Numbered from the stretch's first letter, positions 30,611 through 41,318 are shown. The stretch: 64,000 nucleotides of DNA from Mycobacterium sp. ACS1612 (GCF_001667505.1 NZ_LZHZ01000045.1:1-64000); one strand, 5' to 3'. A program made the numbers and translations. Notes: generated by a model from the letters alone, not told the origin.

Positions 30611-31780
30611 CTACCCGCGCAGCACCGACAGTCGCCGGATGGCCTCGTCGAGCGTCTCGTCCCGCTTACAAAAGGCGAAGCGCACCAAATGATTCCACGC
30701 TGCGGCGTGGTCGGCGGCCGGATCGCAGAACGCGGACATCGGGATTGCCGCCACGCCTGCGCGTTCAGGCAGTTGCGCACAGAATTCGGTGCTGTCGTGA
30801 TAGCCGAGCGGCCGCGGATCCGCGCACAGGAAGTAGGTGCCGAAGCTGTCGTGCACCTCGAAACCGAGTTCCGCCAAGGCCGATCCGAGCTTGTCGCGCT
30901 TGGCCTGTAGCGAGTCCCGCAGCGCCGCCACCCAGGTTTCCTCGGTGTTGAGCGCATGCGCGACGGCGGGCTGAAACGGCGCACCGCCGACGTAGGACAG
31001 GTATTGCTTGGCCGCGCGCACGCCCGCAATCAAATCCGCTGCGCCGCAAGCCCATCCGATCTTCCACCCGGTGCAGTTGAACATCTTCGCCGCGCTGGAG
31101 ATGGTGATGGTACGGGCCGCCATACCCGGATAGTTGGCGAGCGGCAGGTGACGGTGACCGTCGAAGACCAGATGCTCGTAGACCTCGTCGGTGATCACCA
31201 GCAGGTCGGCGTCGACCGCGAGCTTGGCCAGCGCCCGAAGTTCGTCATCGGTGGCCACCATGCCCGTCGGGTTGTGCGGCGAGTTGACAATCAACGCTTT
31301 CGTCTTCGGCGTCACCGCGTTCCGGAGTCCGTCGACGTCGATCCGGAAGCCCCGGCCGTCCTGCACCAGTGGGATCGCCCGGCGCTCGCACCCTGCCATC
31401 GCGATGACGGGGGAGTAGGAGTCGTAGAACGGTTCGATCAACAACACCTCGGAGCCGGGTTCGACGAGGCCGAGCACCGCCGCCGCGATGGCCTCCGTCG
31501 CACCGACGGTGACAAGCACCTCGGTGTCGGGGTCGTATTCGGTGCCGAAGTGGCGGCTGCGTTGCGCGGCGATCGCCTCCCGCAGCGGCGCGATGCCGAC
31601 GCCGGGCGGGTATTGGTTGACGCCCTCGGCGATGGCGTTTTCGGCGATCTTGAGCATCGCGGGAGGGCCGTCCTCGTCGGGAAAACCCTGGCCGAGGTTG
31701 ATCGCGCCGATGCGGGCGGCGAGCGCCGACATCTCGGCGAAGATCGTGACCGCATAGGGCTGCAGCCGAGAGACTGTCAT
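30611..31780 (-). CDS. dapC: Class I aminotransferase, DapC orthologue
   Basis: A 389-residue fold-type I PLP aminotransferase, in the position of M. tuberculosis DapC (Rv0858c), the N-succinyldiaminopimelate aminotransferase of lysine and peptidoglycan precursor synthesis. It shows VGATEAIAAAVLGLVEPG, NSPHNPTGMV, DEVYEHLVF and the PLP-lysine motif SSAAKMFNCTGWKIGW. ATG 31780 follows TAGGCT by 8 nt on the minus strand; open frame upstream is promoter DNA. It is divergent from fadA. Confidence 0.93.
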   Translation of the reverse strand: MTVSRLQPYAVTIFAEMSALAARIGAINLGQGFPDEDGPPAMLKIAENAIAEGVNQYPPGVGIAPLREAIAAQRSRHFGTEYDPDTEVLVTVGATEAIAAAVLGLVEPGSEVLLIEPFYDSYSPVIAMAGCERRAIPLVQDGRGFRIDVDGLRNAVTPKTKALIVNSPHNPTGMVATDDELRALAKLAVDADLLVITDEVYEHLVFDGHRHLPLANYPGMAARTITISSAAKMFNCTGWKIGWACGAADLIAGVRAAKQYLSYVGGAPFQPAVAHALNTEETWVAALRDSLQAKRDKLGSALAELGFEVHDSFGTYFLCADPRPLGYHDSTEFCAQLPERAGVAAIPMSAFCDPAADHAAAWNHLVRFAFCKRDETLDEAIRRLSVLRG

Positions 31781-31859
31781 GGTCGCCGAGCCTAGGCGAA
31801 CAGAGATACACAGCAGGAGTGGCGAGTGGACGAGCGGTAGCTCCGCTGCTGAGCAGCCT

Positions 31860-31877
31860 CCCAACCACCCGGTTGGG
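31860..31877. promoter_or_regulatory. Inverted repeat CCCAACC-N4-GGTTGGG
   Basis: A perfect 7-bp inverted repeat about 10 nt upstream of the fadA -10 hexamer TAGGCT (31887-31892), itself 6 nt before ATG 31899. It could be an operator for a fatty-acid-responsive regulator; no known consensus is matched. Confidence 0.4.
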
Positions 31878-31898
31878 TGGGGCTGTTAGGCTCGCCGT

Positions 31899-33110
<1,212 letters not shown>

Positions 33111-33114
33111 GACC

Positions 33115-35271
33115 GTGGCAGAGAACACCATCAAGTGGGACAAGGATGCTGACGGCATCGTCACCCTGACACTCGACGACCCCACCGGCTCGGCGAACGT
33201 GATGAACGAGCACTACAGCGAGTCCATGCACAACGCTGTGGAACGGCTTGCCGCCGAGAGGGATTCGATCACCGGCGTCGTGATCACGAGCGCGAAGAAG
33301 ACCTTCTTCGCCGGTGGTGACCTCAAGGGCATGATCAACCTCGGGCCGGAGAACGCTGGCGAGGCGTTCGACACCGTCGAGGCCGTAAAGCGTGACCTCC
33401 GCGCGCTGGAGACGCTGGGCAAGCCGGTCGTCGCCGCCATCAACGGTGCCGCGCTCGGCGGCGGCCTTGAGATCGCGCTGGCCTGCCACCACCGCATCGC
33501 CGCCGACGTCAAGGGCAGCGTGCTGGGCCTGCCCGAGGTGACCCTGGGCCTGCTGCCCGGCGGTGGCGGCGTCACCCGCACCGTGCGGATGTTCGGCATC
33601 CAGAACGCGTTCATGAACATCCTGAGCCAGGGCACCCGCTTCAAGCCCGCCAAGGCCAAGGAGATCGGTCTGGTCGACGAACTCGTCGACTCCGTCGAGG
33701 AATTGGTACCCGCCGCCAAGGCCTGGATCAAGGCCAACCCGGATGCGCACACTCAGCCGTGGGATGCCAAGGGCTACAAGATGCCCGGTGGCACACCGAG
33801 CAGCCCGGCGCTGGCCGGCATCCTGCCGTCGTTCCCCGCGCTGCTGAAGAAGCAACTCAAGGGCGCGCCGATGCCCGCACCGCGGGCCATCCTGGACGCG
33901 GCCGTCGAGGGTGCGCAGGTGGACTTCGACACCGCCAGCCGCATCGAGAGCCGCTACTTCACCCAGTTGGTCACCGGCCAGGTCGCCAAGAACATGATCC
34001 AGGCGTTCTTCTTCGACCTCCAGTACATCAACGGCGGCGGGTCGCGGCCCGACGGCATCGAACCGGTCAAGATCAACAAGATCGGTGTGCTGGGCGCGGG
34101 CATGATGGGTGCGGGCATCGCCTACGTCTCGGCGAAGGCCGGTTACGACGTCGTACTCAAGGACGTCAGCCTCGAAGCCGCGCAGAAGGGCAAGGGCTAC
34201 TCCGAGAAGCTCGAAGCCAAGGCCCTTGAGCGGGGCAAGACCACGCAGGAGCGCTCCGACGCACTGCTGGCGCGTATCACGCCGACCGGCGACGCGGCCG
34301 ACCTCAAGGGTGTCGACTTCGTCATCGAGGCGGTGTTCGAGGACCAGGACCTCAAGCACAAGGTGTTTCAGGAGATCGAGGACATCGTCGAGCCCAACGC
34401 GCTGTTGGGATCGAACACCTCGACCCTGCCGATCACCGGCCTGGCGACCGGCGTGAAGCGCCAGGAGGACTTCATCGGTATCCACTTCTTCAGCCCCGTC
34501 GACAAGATGCCGCTGGTCGAGATCATCAAGGGCGAGAAGACTTCTGACGAGGCGCTGGCCCGGGTGTTCGACTACACGCTGGCCATCGGCAAGACGCCGA
34601 TCGTCGTCAACGACAGCCGCGGCTTCTTCACCAGCCGCGTCATCGGCACCTTCGTCAACGAGGCACTGGCGATGCTGGGCGAGGGTGTCGAGCCGGCGTC
34701 CATCGAGCACGCCGGTTCGCAGGCCGGCTATCCGGCCCCGCCGCTGCAGCTGTCCGACGAGCTCAACCTGGAACTGATGCACAAGATCGCCGTCGCCACC
34801 CGCAAGGGGGTCGAGGCCACGGGCCAGACCTACGAGCCGCACCCGGCCGAGGCGGTAGTCGAGAAGATGATCGAAATCGGTCGTCCGTCGCGGTTGAAGG
34901 GTGCAGGCTTCTATGAGTACGTGGACGGCAAGCGCACCGGTCTGTGGCCTGGCCTGCGCGAGACGTTCAAGTCCGGCAGCGCTGCAACGTCTCAAATCCC
35001 GCTGCAGGACATGATCGATCGGATGTTGTTCGCCGAGGCGCTGGAGACGCAGAAGTGCCTCGACGAGGGCGTGCTCACGTCGACCGCCGACGCGAACATC
35101 GGCTCGATCATGGGCATCGGCTTCCCGCCGTACACCGGTGGCTCGGCGCAGTTCATCGTCGGATACCAGGGCCCGGCGGGTACCGGTAAGGACGCCTTCG
35201 TCGCCCGCGCCAAGGAACTGGCGGCACGCTACGGCGACCGCTTCACCCCGCCGGATTCTCTGACCAGTTAG
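33115..35271 (+). CDS. fadB: Multifunctional fatty acid oxidation protein FadB
   Basis: A 718-residue fusion. The N-terminal crotonase domain (about 1-200) has the oxyanion-hole stretches FFAGGDLKGM and NGAALGGGLEIALA and hydrates enoyl-CoA. The central Rossmann domain begins GVLGAGMMGAGIAYVSAKAG (about 324-343) and oxidises 3-hydroxyacyl-CoA, with HFFSPVDKMPLVEI containing the catalytic His. The C-terminal helical domains follow. GTG 33115 starts 4 nt after fadA. It corresponds to M. tuberculosis Rv0860. The transcript ends at the strong hairpin at 35285. Confidence 0.96.
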   Translation: MAENTIKWDKDADGIVTLTLDDPTGSANVMNEHYSESMHNAVERLAAERDSITGVVITSAKKTFFAGGDLKGMINLGPENAGEAFDTVEAVKRDLRALETLGKPVVAAINGAALGGGLEIALACHHRIAADVKGSVLGLPEVTLGLLPGGGGVTRTVRMFGIQNAFMNILSQGTRFKPAKAKEIGLVDELVDSVEELVPAAKAWIKANPDAHTQPWDAKGYKMPGGTPSSPALAGILPSFPALLKKQLKGAPMPAPRAILDAAVEGAQVDFDTASRIESRYFTQLVTGQVAKNMIQAFFFDLQYINGGGSRPDGIEPVKINKIGVLGAGMMGAGIAYVSAKAGYDVVLKDVSLEAAQKGKGYSEKLEAKALERGKTTQERSDALLARITPTGDAADLKGVDFVIEAVFEDQDLKHKVFQEIEDIVEPNALLGSNTSTLPITGLATGVKRQEDFIGIHFFSPVDKMPLVEIIKGEKTSDEALARVFDYTLAIGKTPIVVNDSRGFFTSRVIGTFVNEALAMLGEGVEPASIEHAGSQAGYPAPPLQLSDELNLELMHKIAVATRKGVEATGQTYEPHPAEAVVEKMIEIGRPSRLKGAGFYEYVDGKRTGLWPGLRETFKSGSAATSQIPLQDMIDRMLFAEALETQKCLDEGVLTSTADANIGSIMGIGFPPYTGGSAQFIVGYQGPAGTGKDAFVARAKELAARYGDRFTPPDSLTS

Positions 35272-35284
35272 CGGTCCGTACGCG

Positions 35285-35313
35285 AAAGCCCCCGAACAAC
35301 TTTCGGGGGCTTT
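35285..35313. terminator. Strong intrinsic terminator after fadAB
   Basis: A 12-bp perfect stem (AAAGCCCCCGAA pairing with TTCGGGGGCTTT) with a 5-nt loop and a T run. It lies 13 nt after the fadB stop and just before the convergent lipase stop at 35316, so it can serve both strands. Confidence 0.9.
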
Positions 35314-35315
35314 TG

Positions 35316-36866
35316 CTATGCGACCAGTTCGTCGTTGTGCGCCAGTGGATTCGCCGCGGCGTTGGCTGCCAACGCGTCGAGCACCACGAACCACACCTGA
35401 GGGCTCAACACCACGCCGAGATGCCCGGCGGGCAGTCCCGGATAGAGGTCCTGCAGAACGACGTTCGTGACGTTGTCGCCTTGTAGCAACTGCTGGGTGT
35501 ACGGGGTGACGATCTCGTCGTTCTTGGAAATGATGTTGGTGTACAGGACGCCGGGGCGGGTGTCGCCGTTGCCGTACACCTCCTGTTGGAACGGGTTGCC
35601 CATCGACTGCTGCTCCAGCGCGGGGCCCAACGCGTTCGCGAGCCCGATGAGCAGCGGCCCGATGATCGGCAGCGCCTGCAGGCCGATGAGGCCGGAGGCG
35701 TCTGTGCCGTGGTTGCTCGGTGCGATGCCGATGACCTGTGACACCTTGTCGGCGCCGCCCAGGTTGTTGATGTAGTAGGCAGGCAGGATCCCGCCGCCCT
35801 GCGAATGCCCGATCAGGATCACCTTCGGAGCCTGGGTTTCCTCGAGGACCTTGTTCACTTCGGCGGCTAGTTGTTTCGCGGATTCCCGGATGTTGTCGGT
35901 GGCTTGAATCGGGTAGTTCGGGTCATCACCGACGTTGCCGTAGTTGAACGTGTAGACCTTGTAACCGGCGTTGGCCAGGACGGGTGCCCCGACGCTCCAG
36001 TTGACGCCCTGCGTGGTCGTCGTGCCGTTGAGCAGAATGATCGGCAGCGGATGCGCAGCAGTGAGCTTGATCGACGGATCGTTCGCACCGGGCGGCGGCT
36101 GCCGCGGAGTGAAGAACGCGAGCCCGTTGAGGATCCCGTATGTGACCGGGAACGGCTCGGTGCCCGTGGCGCCCGACGGTGCGCCGATCAGCGTCCTGCC
36201 CACCGCCGCAGCGGAATTCGCCACCGCCGACGCCAGCGCATACGGCGCTCCGAAGAAGCTGTGTGGGCCGAAGATGTTCGCGACGGTGTCGGCGGCGGTG
36301 TAGACGACTGACACCGCGACCACGCCGACGTCGGACACCAGCCCGACGACCTCTCGTGGCTGCGGAAGCCTGACGGACGGCGCGCTGGTTTGCGGACTCG
36401 AAACCGAGGGGGCGGGCTCGGCGAGCTTCAACTGCGCCCGCGGCGCGGAAGTGATCGCGGCGTCGCCCACCGGCTTGTCAGGTGTCGCGGACTTCGTCGA
36501 TGTGACGGTCAGGCTCGGTCGGCGAGGCTTGTGGCGGACCTGGGTTGATGACGGATCGTCCTGCTTCGACGCCGCCTCCGCCTTTTCGTCAGGGGCGGTG
36601 CTCTTGTCGGCTGGCTTGACCGATCCGGCCGATTCGGTGGTGTCGTCGGCTTTCGTCTCGTGCTTCTTGGCAGCACGCTTCGGCTTTGGCTTCGGCCGCT
36701 CGGGCTTCGACGGTTTTGCCTCGCTCGCCGCGCCCTCCGAACTCGACGACGTCCCCGACGTTGACGGGGTGTCGGCATGGGCGATGCCGGTGGACGCCAA
36801 CGTCACCCAGGTGGTCAGCAGGAACGCGGCCAGCAGAATCTGAAGCAACAGACGTTTGGTAGACAA
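35316..36866 (-). CDS. Secreted alpha/beta-fold lipase/esterase
   Basis: A 516-residue exported hydrolase. TTG 36866 is chosen because GGGAGGT lies 6 nt upstream and it begins a Sec signal (KRLLLQILLAAFLLTTWVTLAS, cleaved near HA-D). Residues about 35-150 are a Lys-, Pro- and Ser-rich linker (for example PERPKPKPKRAAKK). The alpha/beta hydrolase domain follows, with IILLNGT, the nucleophile motif IGHSQGGG and a late Asp/His region (KNDEIVTPY, GLPAGHLG). The charged linker may anchor it to the cell wall. It lies immediately behind the fadAB terminator, in a block absent between fadB and the XPB gene of M. tuberculosis. Confidence 0.87.
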   Translation of the reverse strand: MSTKRLLLQILLAAFLLTTWVTLASTGIAHADTPSTSGTSSSSEGAASEAKPSKPERPKPKPKRAAKKHETKADDTTESAGSVKPADKSTAPDEKAEAASKQDDPSSTQVRHKPRRPSLTVTSTKSATPDKPVGDAAITSAPRAQLKLAEPAPSVSSPQTSAPSVRLPQPREVVGLVSDVGVVAVSVVYTAADTVANIFGPHSFFGAPYALASAVANSAAAVGRTLIGAPSGATGTEPFPVTYGILNGLAFFTPRQPPPGANDPSIKLTAAHPLPIILLNGTTTTQGVNWSVGAPVLANAGYKVYTFNYGNVGDDPNYPIQATDNIRESAKQLAAEVNKVLEETQAPKVILIGHSQGGGILPAYYINNLGGADKVSQVIGIAPSNHGTDASGLIGLQALPIIGPLLIGLANALGPALEQQSMGNPFQQEVYGNGDTRPGVLYTNIISKNDEIVTPYTQQLLQGDNVTNVVLQDLYPGLPAGHLGVVLSPQVWFVVLDALAANAAANPLAHNDELVA

Positions 36867-37008
36867 CCCCAGACCTCCCGACAGACAGGCATGCAATGTA
36901 TCCAGCCGACGGTCCGCGCGTGCCCCTTTTGGCAATGCTCGTTGTCGTTTGACGAATCGCGTCTTCCCTTGATGAAGAATCCGACCCGCTCCGGCGTTAA
37001 GCCGAACA

Positions 37009-37758
37009 ATGGACGACGACGGCGAATGCTTGGATGGTCGCGAAATGGCCATGGTGCACAGGATGTTTCGCAGAGAGTTCGGTCTCGCCGGCGGTGTGGT
37101 GCGTCGCGTTGCCAACGGCGACACCGCACGCGCCGAGGCGGTGGCCGGGCATCTGCGGTTCATCGGGGCGGTCCTGCATCACCATCATTCGGGCGAGGAC
37201 ATCCACGTGTGGCCACTCCTGGAGCAGCGAGCACCCGCGCAGCTGTCGTCGCACGTACAGCGCGTGACCGAACAGCATCGGCAGATCGATGCGCTTCATG
37301 CGGAGGTCGACGCGGAACTGCCGATCTGGGGTGCTTCGGCGACTGCTGCCGCCGGTGTGAAGTTGGCCGCCGCGGTGGATCGACTCGCCACTTCGCTCGT
37401 TGAGCACATGGATTACGAGGAGTCCTACATCGTCCCCCTCATGGAGACGCATATCGGCTTGGCCGAGTGGAACGACATCGTAAAAATGATGGGCTGGCCT
37501 GGATCCCGACCACAGGCTGCTCGTCCTCGGCATGAGCATGTACGAGGCCGACCCGGACCTCATCGAGCGCACCATCGGAAACATGCCTGTGGAGATGCGC
37601 GCCGGTCTGCGCTGCAGCGCGGCCCTCGCGTATGCCGAACACGCGCAACTGATCCACGGCACCGTCACCCCGCCCCGCAGTGCGGAGATCGCGGGTTCAG
37701 TGACAGGTTGACCAGACCCGCAGCATCGCCACGTCGTGTGGTGCCACGGTGCGCCTGA
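37009..37758 (+). CDS. Hemerythrin HHE-domain protein, frameshifted at the C-terminus
   Basis: Residues 1-160 form a four-helix HHE domain that binds a di-iron site: His17, HHHHSGEDIH (57-66), His90 and HMDYEESYIVPLME (133-146). After residue 161 the product is Arg- and His-rich nonsense. The +1 frame instead reads LDPDHRLLVLGMSMYEADP, continues as a normal hemerythrin tail and stops at 37709-37711, 14 nt into the convergent alpha-galactosidase. A single extra base near 37487-37505, for example in GGG 37491-37493, would explain this. The intact protein would be 233 residues. Sequencing error, recent mutation and programmed shift cannot be separated here. Confidence 0.82.
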   Translation: MDDDGECLDGREMAMVHRMFRREFGLAGGVVRRVANGDTARAEAVAGHLRFIGAVLHHHHSGEDIHVWPLLEQRAPAQLSSHVQRVTEQHRQIDALHAEVDAELPIWGASATAAAGVKLAAAVDRLATSLVEHMDYEESYIVPLMETHIGLAEWNDIVKMMGWPGSRPQAARPRHEHVRGRPGPHRAHHRKHACGDARRSALQRGPRVCRTRATDPRHRHPAPQCGDRGFSDRLTRPAASPRRVVPRCA

Positions 37759-39079
37759 TCTCGCCGGTGGTCGTCGTTTCGGTGTGGCTCCACAGGTCGC
37801 GCACCGTGAAACAGTCACCGACCAAACCGGCCGCGGCGGTGCTGGTGGCGATGTCGGCAGGTTTGTCGTCGGAGTTGAACAACGCGACCGCCATGGCGCC
37901 ACCGGAGAGGGGTTTCACCAGCACCCGGTGGTCGTGCGGAAACGTGGTCGCCTCCGCGACCAATGGATCCTGGTCGACCGCGATGACGTCGCGGTTGGTC
38001 AACATATCGCGCGTCTGGTCGTCCATCGTCCGAACGTCGTTGCCTGCCAGCAGGGGCGCGGCGAGCATCGCCCACAGCGAAAAGTGGGCCCGCTGTTCAG
38101 ATGCGGTCAGGCCCGGTTGGCCGTTGGCGCGCCACGCCACATCGGCGTCGGACAGAGCGAGCTTCATCCGGAGCTTTTCCAGACGCTCCGGTGTCAGCTG
38201 GTCCTGCGCCACGATGACCCGGCTGAAGTCCAGATGATTGACGAAGAAGTCGCGCCACGACAGACCGACGACCAGCATGTCGGGGTCGTTGAAGAACCCA
38301 GGGCGGCCCCGCGAAGCCGTCGGCAATGAGGCAAGGAACTCGTCGGGCACACCGAGGTACGAGCCGGTGAGGAACGAATCAGAGCTGTCCATCGGCGGCA
38401 AGGTGCTGCGCCAGACCGGCACCAGATCGGCGGTGTTCCGGGTCATGTCGGCGATGCCCGACCAGTCGTATTCGGTGCCAGCGTGGTGGTTGTTGGAGCT
38501 GTTCGGGTTGATGCTGTAAAAGATGCGACGACCCGTGGCGCGCAACGCGTTTCGCATCGTGGTGAAGAGCTTGACCTGGTTGGCGTGGTCGGCGTTGCTG
38601 TGGCACCAGTCGTACTTCAGGTAGTCGACGCCCCATCCCGCGAACGTCCGCGCGTCGGTGTCCTCGTGCCCGGCGCTGGCCGTGCGGGGATCTTGGCCGC
38701 AGGTCTCGTCGTACGGACTGGCGTACAGGCCGAGCAGCATGCCGCGGTCGTGCACGTAGCGGGCCAACGCCGCGATGCCGTGCGGAAACGTCTTCGGATC
38801 GGCCCGCAATCTGCCGTCGGACCCGCGGGTCGGGGCCGCCCAGCCCGCGTCCAGATTCACGTATCGGTAGCCGGCGTCGCGCATGCCGGAGGACACCATT
38901 GCGTCGACGGTGGCCTTCACGGTTTCCTCGGTCAGCGGTATGCCGGAATTCCACGAGTTCCAGCCCATCGGCGGCGTAAGACGTTGCGGCGCGCCGGTGT
39001 CGGTGGCGGTCGCACATCCGGCGACGTAGGCACCGGCCAGAATCAGCGCCGCGACGATCGAGCACAGCCGTAGGCTCAC
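37697..39079 (-). CDS. Alpha-galactosidase, glycoside hydrolase family 27, lipoprotein
   Basis: A 460-residue GH27 enzyme. It begins with a lipoprotein signal ending VAGC (Cys22), so it is anchored outside the membrane. Family landmarks are TPPMGWNSWNS, the nucleophile Asp156 in YLKYDWCHSN, and the acid/base Asp in GFFNDPDML. A C-terminal beta domain follows. It would release terminal alpha-galactose from plant-type oligosaccharides. The start is GTG 39079 (an SD is not obvious). The gene overlaps the 3' end of the hemerythrin frame. Confidence 0.92.
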   Translation of the reverse strand: MSLRLCSIVAALILAGAYVAGCATATDTGAPQRLTPPMGWNSWNSGIPLTEETVKATVDAMVSSGMRDAGYRYVNLDAGWAAPTRGSDGRLRADPKTFPHGIAALARYVHDRGMLLGLYASPYDETCGQDPRTASAGHEDTDARTFAGWGVDYLKYDWCHSNADHANQVKLFTTMRNALRATGRRIFYSINPNSSNNHHAGTEYDWSGIADMTRNTADLVPVWRSTLPPMDSSDSFLTGSYLGVPDEFLASLPTASRGRPGFFNDPDMLVVGLSWRDFFVNHLDFSRVIVAQDQLTPERLEKLRMKLALSDADVAWRANGQPGLTASEQRAHFSLWAMLAAPLLAGNDVRTMDDQTRDMLTNRDVIAVDQDPLVAEATTFPHDHRVLVKPLSGGAMAVALFNSDDKPADIATSTAAAGLVGDCFTVRDLWSHTETTTTGEIRRTVAPHDVAMLRVWSTCH

Positions 39080-39163
39080 CTGCCGAGGATCGCCGACCCG
39101 GTTGTACGGGCGCTGCCAGCACGCTGCCTGCCTGCTGTGGTTGTCGTTGGCTATCGTCTATGC

Positions 39164-40648
39164 GTGCCCGAAAGCTTTACCGAAACGTTCGCGGCAGGGC
39201 TCGCGAGCTACGGTGCGAAGCAGTGCATCGAATTCCACGGCCGCTGGTACACCGGTGACGACATCACCGCATACGCCGACGCCCTCACCACGGCCCTCGG
39301 CGACGCGGGCGTGCCTCCCGACGCGCCCGTCGGCCTGGTGGTCCGCAACCGGCTTCCGCACGCCGCCGCGATCATCGGCTTCCTCGCGTCGGGCCGGCCT
39401 GTCTCGATGATCTACTCGTTCCAGTCGCCCGAGGCCATCGGCCGCGACATCGAGAAGCTGAATCCGGCTGCCGTCGTCGCCGACCGCGAGGACTGGTCCG
39501 ACGAGGCCGTCACCGCCGCGAAGCGTTCCGGCAGCGCGGGCGTCGCGATCTCGTTGACGTCGCCGCGCGTCGCGGCCGTCGACGGACTCGAACGCAGAGA
39601 CCCCGAACACGCGCACGCCGACGTGGAACCTGGTGTGGCGCTGCAGATCCTGACCAGCGGCACCACCGGCCCGCCGAAGCGGCAGGACATCAGGACGTCG
39701 GTGCTGGAGCGCACGGTGTTCAGCGTGACCAGCGGCGAGAAGGCCCCGCCAGACGCTCCGCCCGAGTTCGCCTACTGGCAGTTCGGCGGCATCGGAGTAT
39801 GCCAGTTGGTGGCGGGTGTGCACAATGGCAGACGCATCGTGATGCTCGAACGGTTCACCGTCGACGGGTTCGTACATGCGATCAAGACCCACCGCATCAA
39901 GCGTTCCGGGGTGCAACCGGCCGTCGTCCGTATGCTGCTCGACGCCGACGTGCCCCCCGAAGATCTCGCGTCGCTGGACTTCCTGATCAGCGCGTCCGGC
40001 CCGCTGGACCCCGAGACCCGCGACGAGTTCGAAAAGCACTTCGGCATCCCGATCCGGTTGGCCTATGGGGCAACGGAATTCGCGGGTTCACTGTGCGCCT
40101 GGACGCCCGCTGACATCGACAGGTTCGGCGAATCCAAACGCAACAGCGTGGGCAGACCACTGCCCGATACCCAGGTGCGCGTCGTCGACCCGGACACCGG
40201 AGGCCAGTCGCCATCCGGTGAGCAGGGTCTACTGGAAGCGAAGGTCTCCTCGATCGGTCCCGACTGGATCCGCACCACCGATATCGCGTCGATCGACGCC
40301 GACGGGTTCGTCACCCTGCACGGCAGGGCCGACGGCGCCATCAACCGCGGCGGGTTCAAGATTCTCCCGGAAACCGTTCGGCGCGTGCTCATCTCACATC
40401 CGGCCGTGCGGGACGCCTGCGTGGTGGGCGTACCCGACAAGCGGCTGGGGCAGGTTCCGTTCGCGGCCATCGAAACCACGCCGGGAATGCCTACTCCTAC
40501 GGCCGACGAGCTGAAAGACCTTGTCCGCCAGTCATTGTCGGTTTACCACGTGCCCGTCGACTTCGCCGTCGTCGACGAACTGCCGCGCAACCCCGCGCTG
40601 AAGGTGAGCCTGCCCGCGGTCGCGGCGCTCTACGACGCGCGGAGTTGA
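39164..40648 (+). CDS. Acyl-CoA synthetase / AMP-binding enzyme
   Basis: A 494-residue ANL-family adenylating enzyme that would activate a carboxylic acid with ATP and CoA. The P-loop is ILTSGTTGPPKRQ, the A5 motif YGATEFAG, and the hinge is around GRADGAINRGGFKI. The C-terminal Lys lies in NPALKVSL. GTG 39164 is set by TATCGT exactly 6 nt upstream; a GTG nine codons earlier is less likely. The acyl substrate is unknown; the sequence is shorter than fatty-acyl FadD enzymes and suits small or aromatic acids. Confidence 0.88.
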   Translation: MPESFTETFAAGLASYGAKQCIEFHGRWYTGDDITAYADALTTALGDAGVPPDAPVGLVVRNRLPHAAAIIGFLASGRPVSMIYSFQSPEAIGRDIEKLNPAAVVADREDWSDEAVTAAKRSGSAGVAISLTSPRVAAVDGLERRDPEHAHADVEPGVALQILTSGTTGPPKRQDIRTSVLERTVFSVTSGEKAPPDAPPEFAYWQFGGIGVCQLVAGVHNGRRIVMLERFTVDGFVHAIKTHRIKRSGVQPAVVRMLLDADVPPEDLASLDFLISASGPLDPETRDEFEKHFGIPIRLAYGATEFAGSLCAWTPADIDRFGESKRNSVGRPLPDTQVRVVDPDTGGQSPSGEQGLLEAKVSSIGPDWIRTTDIASIDADGFVTLHGRADGAINRGGFKILPETVRRVLISHPAVRDACVVGVPDKRLGQVPFAAIETTPGMPTPTADELKDLVRQSLSVYHVPVDFAVVDELPRNPALKVSLPAVAALYDARS

Positions 40649-40649
40649 C

Positions 40650-41075
40650 TCACAACGCGCCGAGATCGGACGAAAGCCAGTGCTCCGGTTTCATGAAGAT
40701 GGCTACACCCACGCCGTGTTCCCTGCGGGCGAATTCCAAGTAGGCGTCCACCTTGTCGGCAGGCAGATAACGCTTCACCATCTCGACGAGCTGTTCGTCG
40801 GTGGCCGGCTCGATGCGGCTCACCGGCCCGTCGACCGCGACATAACGCACCGTCGGCTCGACGCGCTCGACCATCAACGTGAATTCACCCTGCGCCTCGA
40901 TCAACCGGTGCTTGCGTGAGCCTTCTCCGGTGTGCACCCACGGCTCACCGCCGGGCGTGTACTGGTACCAGATCGGGACGGTGAGTGGTCCGCGCTTGTC
41001 GCCTGCGCTCACCGACAGCGCCGCGATGTGCGGCTCGGCCAGAAACTGTTCGCGTTCGTCCTTGGAGAGGGCCAT
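40650..41075 (-). CDS. Pyridoxamine 5'-phosphate oxidase-fold (FDOR) protein
   Basis: A 141-residue split-barrel protein that may bind FMN or F420: PHIAALSVSAGDKRGPLTVPIWYQYTPGGEPWVHTGEGSRKHRLI is a typical start, and VRYVAVDGPVSRIEPATDEQ the second block. Such mycobacterial proteins reduce quinones or bind biliverdin. TAGCCT lies 7 nt before ATG 41075 on the minus strand, suggesting a leaderless mRNA. Confidence 0.85.
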   Translation of the reverse strand: MALSKDEREQFLAEPHIAALSVSAGDKRGPLTVPIWYQYTPGGEPWVHTGEGSRKHRLIEAQGEFTLMVERVEPTVRYVAVDGPVSRIEPATDEQLVEMVKRYLPADKVDAYLEFARREHGVGVAIFMKPEHWLSSDLGAL

Positions 41076-41096
41076 GGATCCAAGGCTAGTCGCGCG

Positions 41097-41318
41097 TCAG
41101 CACCAGGCCCTCGAGAAAAACGCCATCGCGACGATGCCGATTGCCAGGGCCGCCTGGGTCTGGCCCATCGAGGCCGTGCTGACGATCCCTGCGAGCGCGC
41201 AGATCGCGATGACGGCCAAAAGCGAGTTCTTCACCCAGTGGATGCCGTCGACCGAACCCCCGGCGCCCGACAGCCTGGCTTTGGGCCCCGGAACTGAACG
41301 ACCGTTGTGTTCGAGCAC
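41097..41318 (-). CDS. Small membrane protein of unknown function
   Basis: A 73-residue protein with two hydrophobic stretches (about 30-46 and 54-69: SLLAVIAICALAGIVS and AALAIGIVAMAFFS). The GTG at 41318 is preceded on the minus strand by AAGGGGG. No family is recognised. It lies between the FDOR gene and the PaaK-like gene on the same strand. Confidence 0.55.
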   Translation of the reverse strand: MLEHNGRSVPGPKARLSGAGGSVDGIHWVKNSLLAVIAICALAGIVSTASMGQTQAALAIGIVAMAFFSRAWC

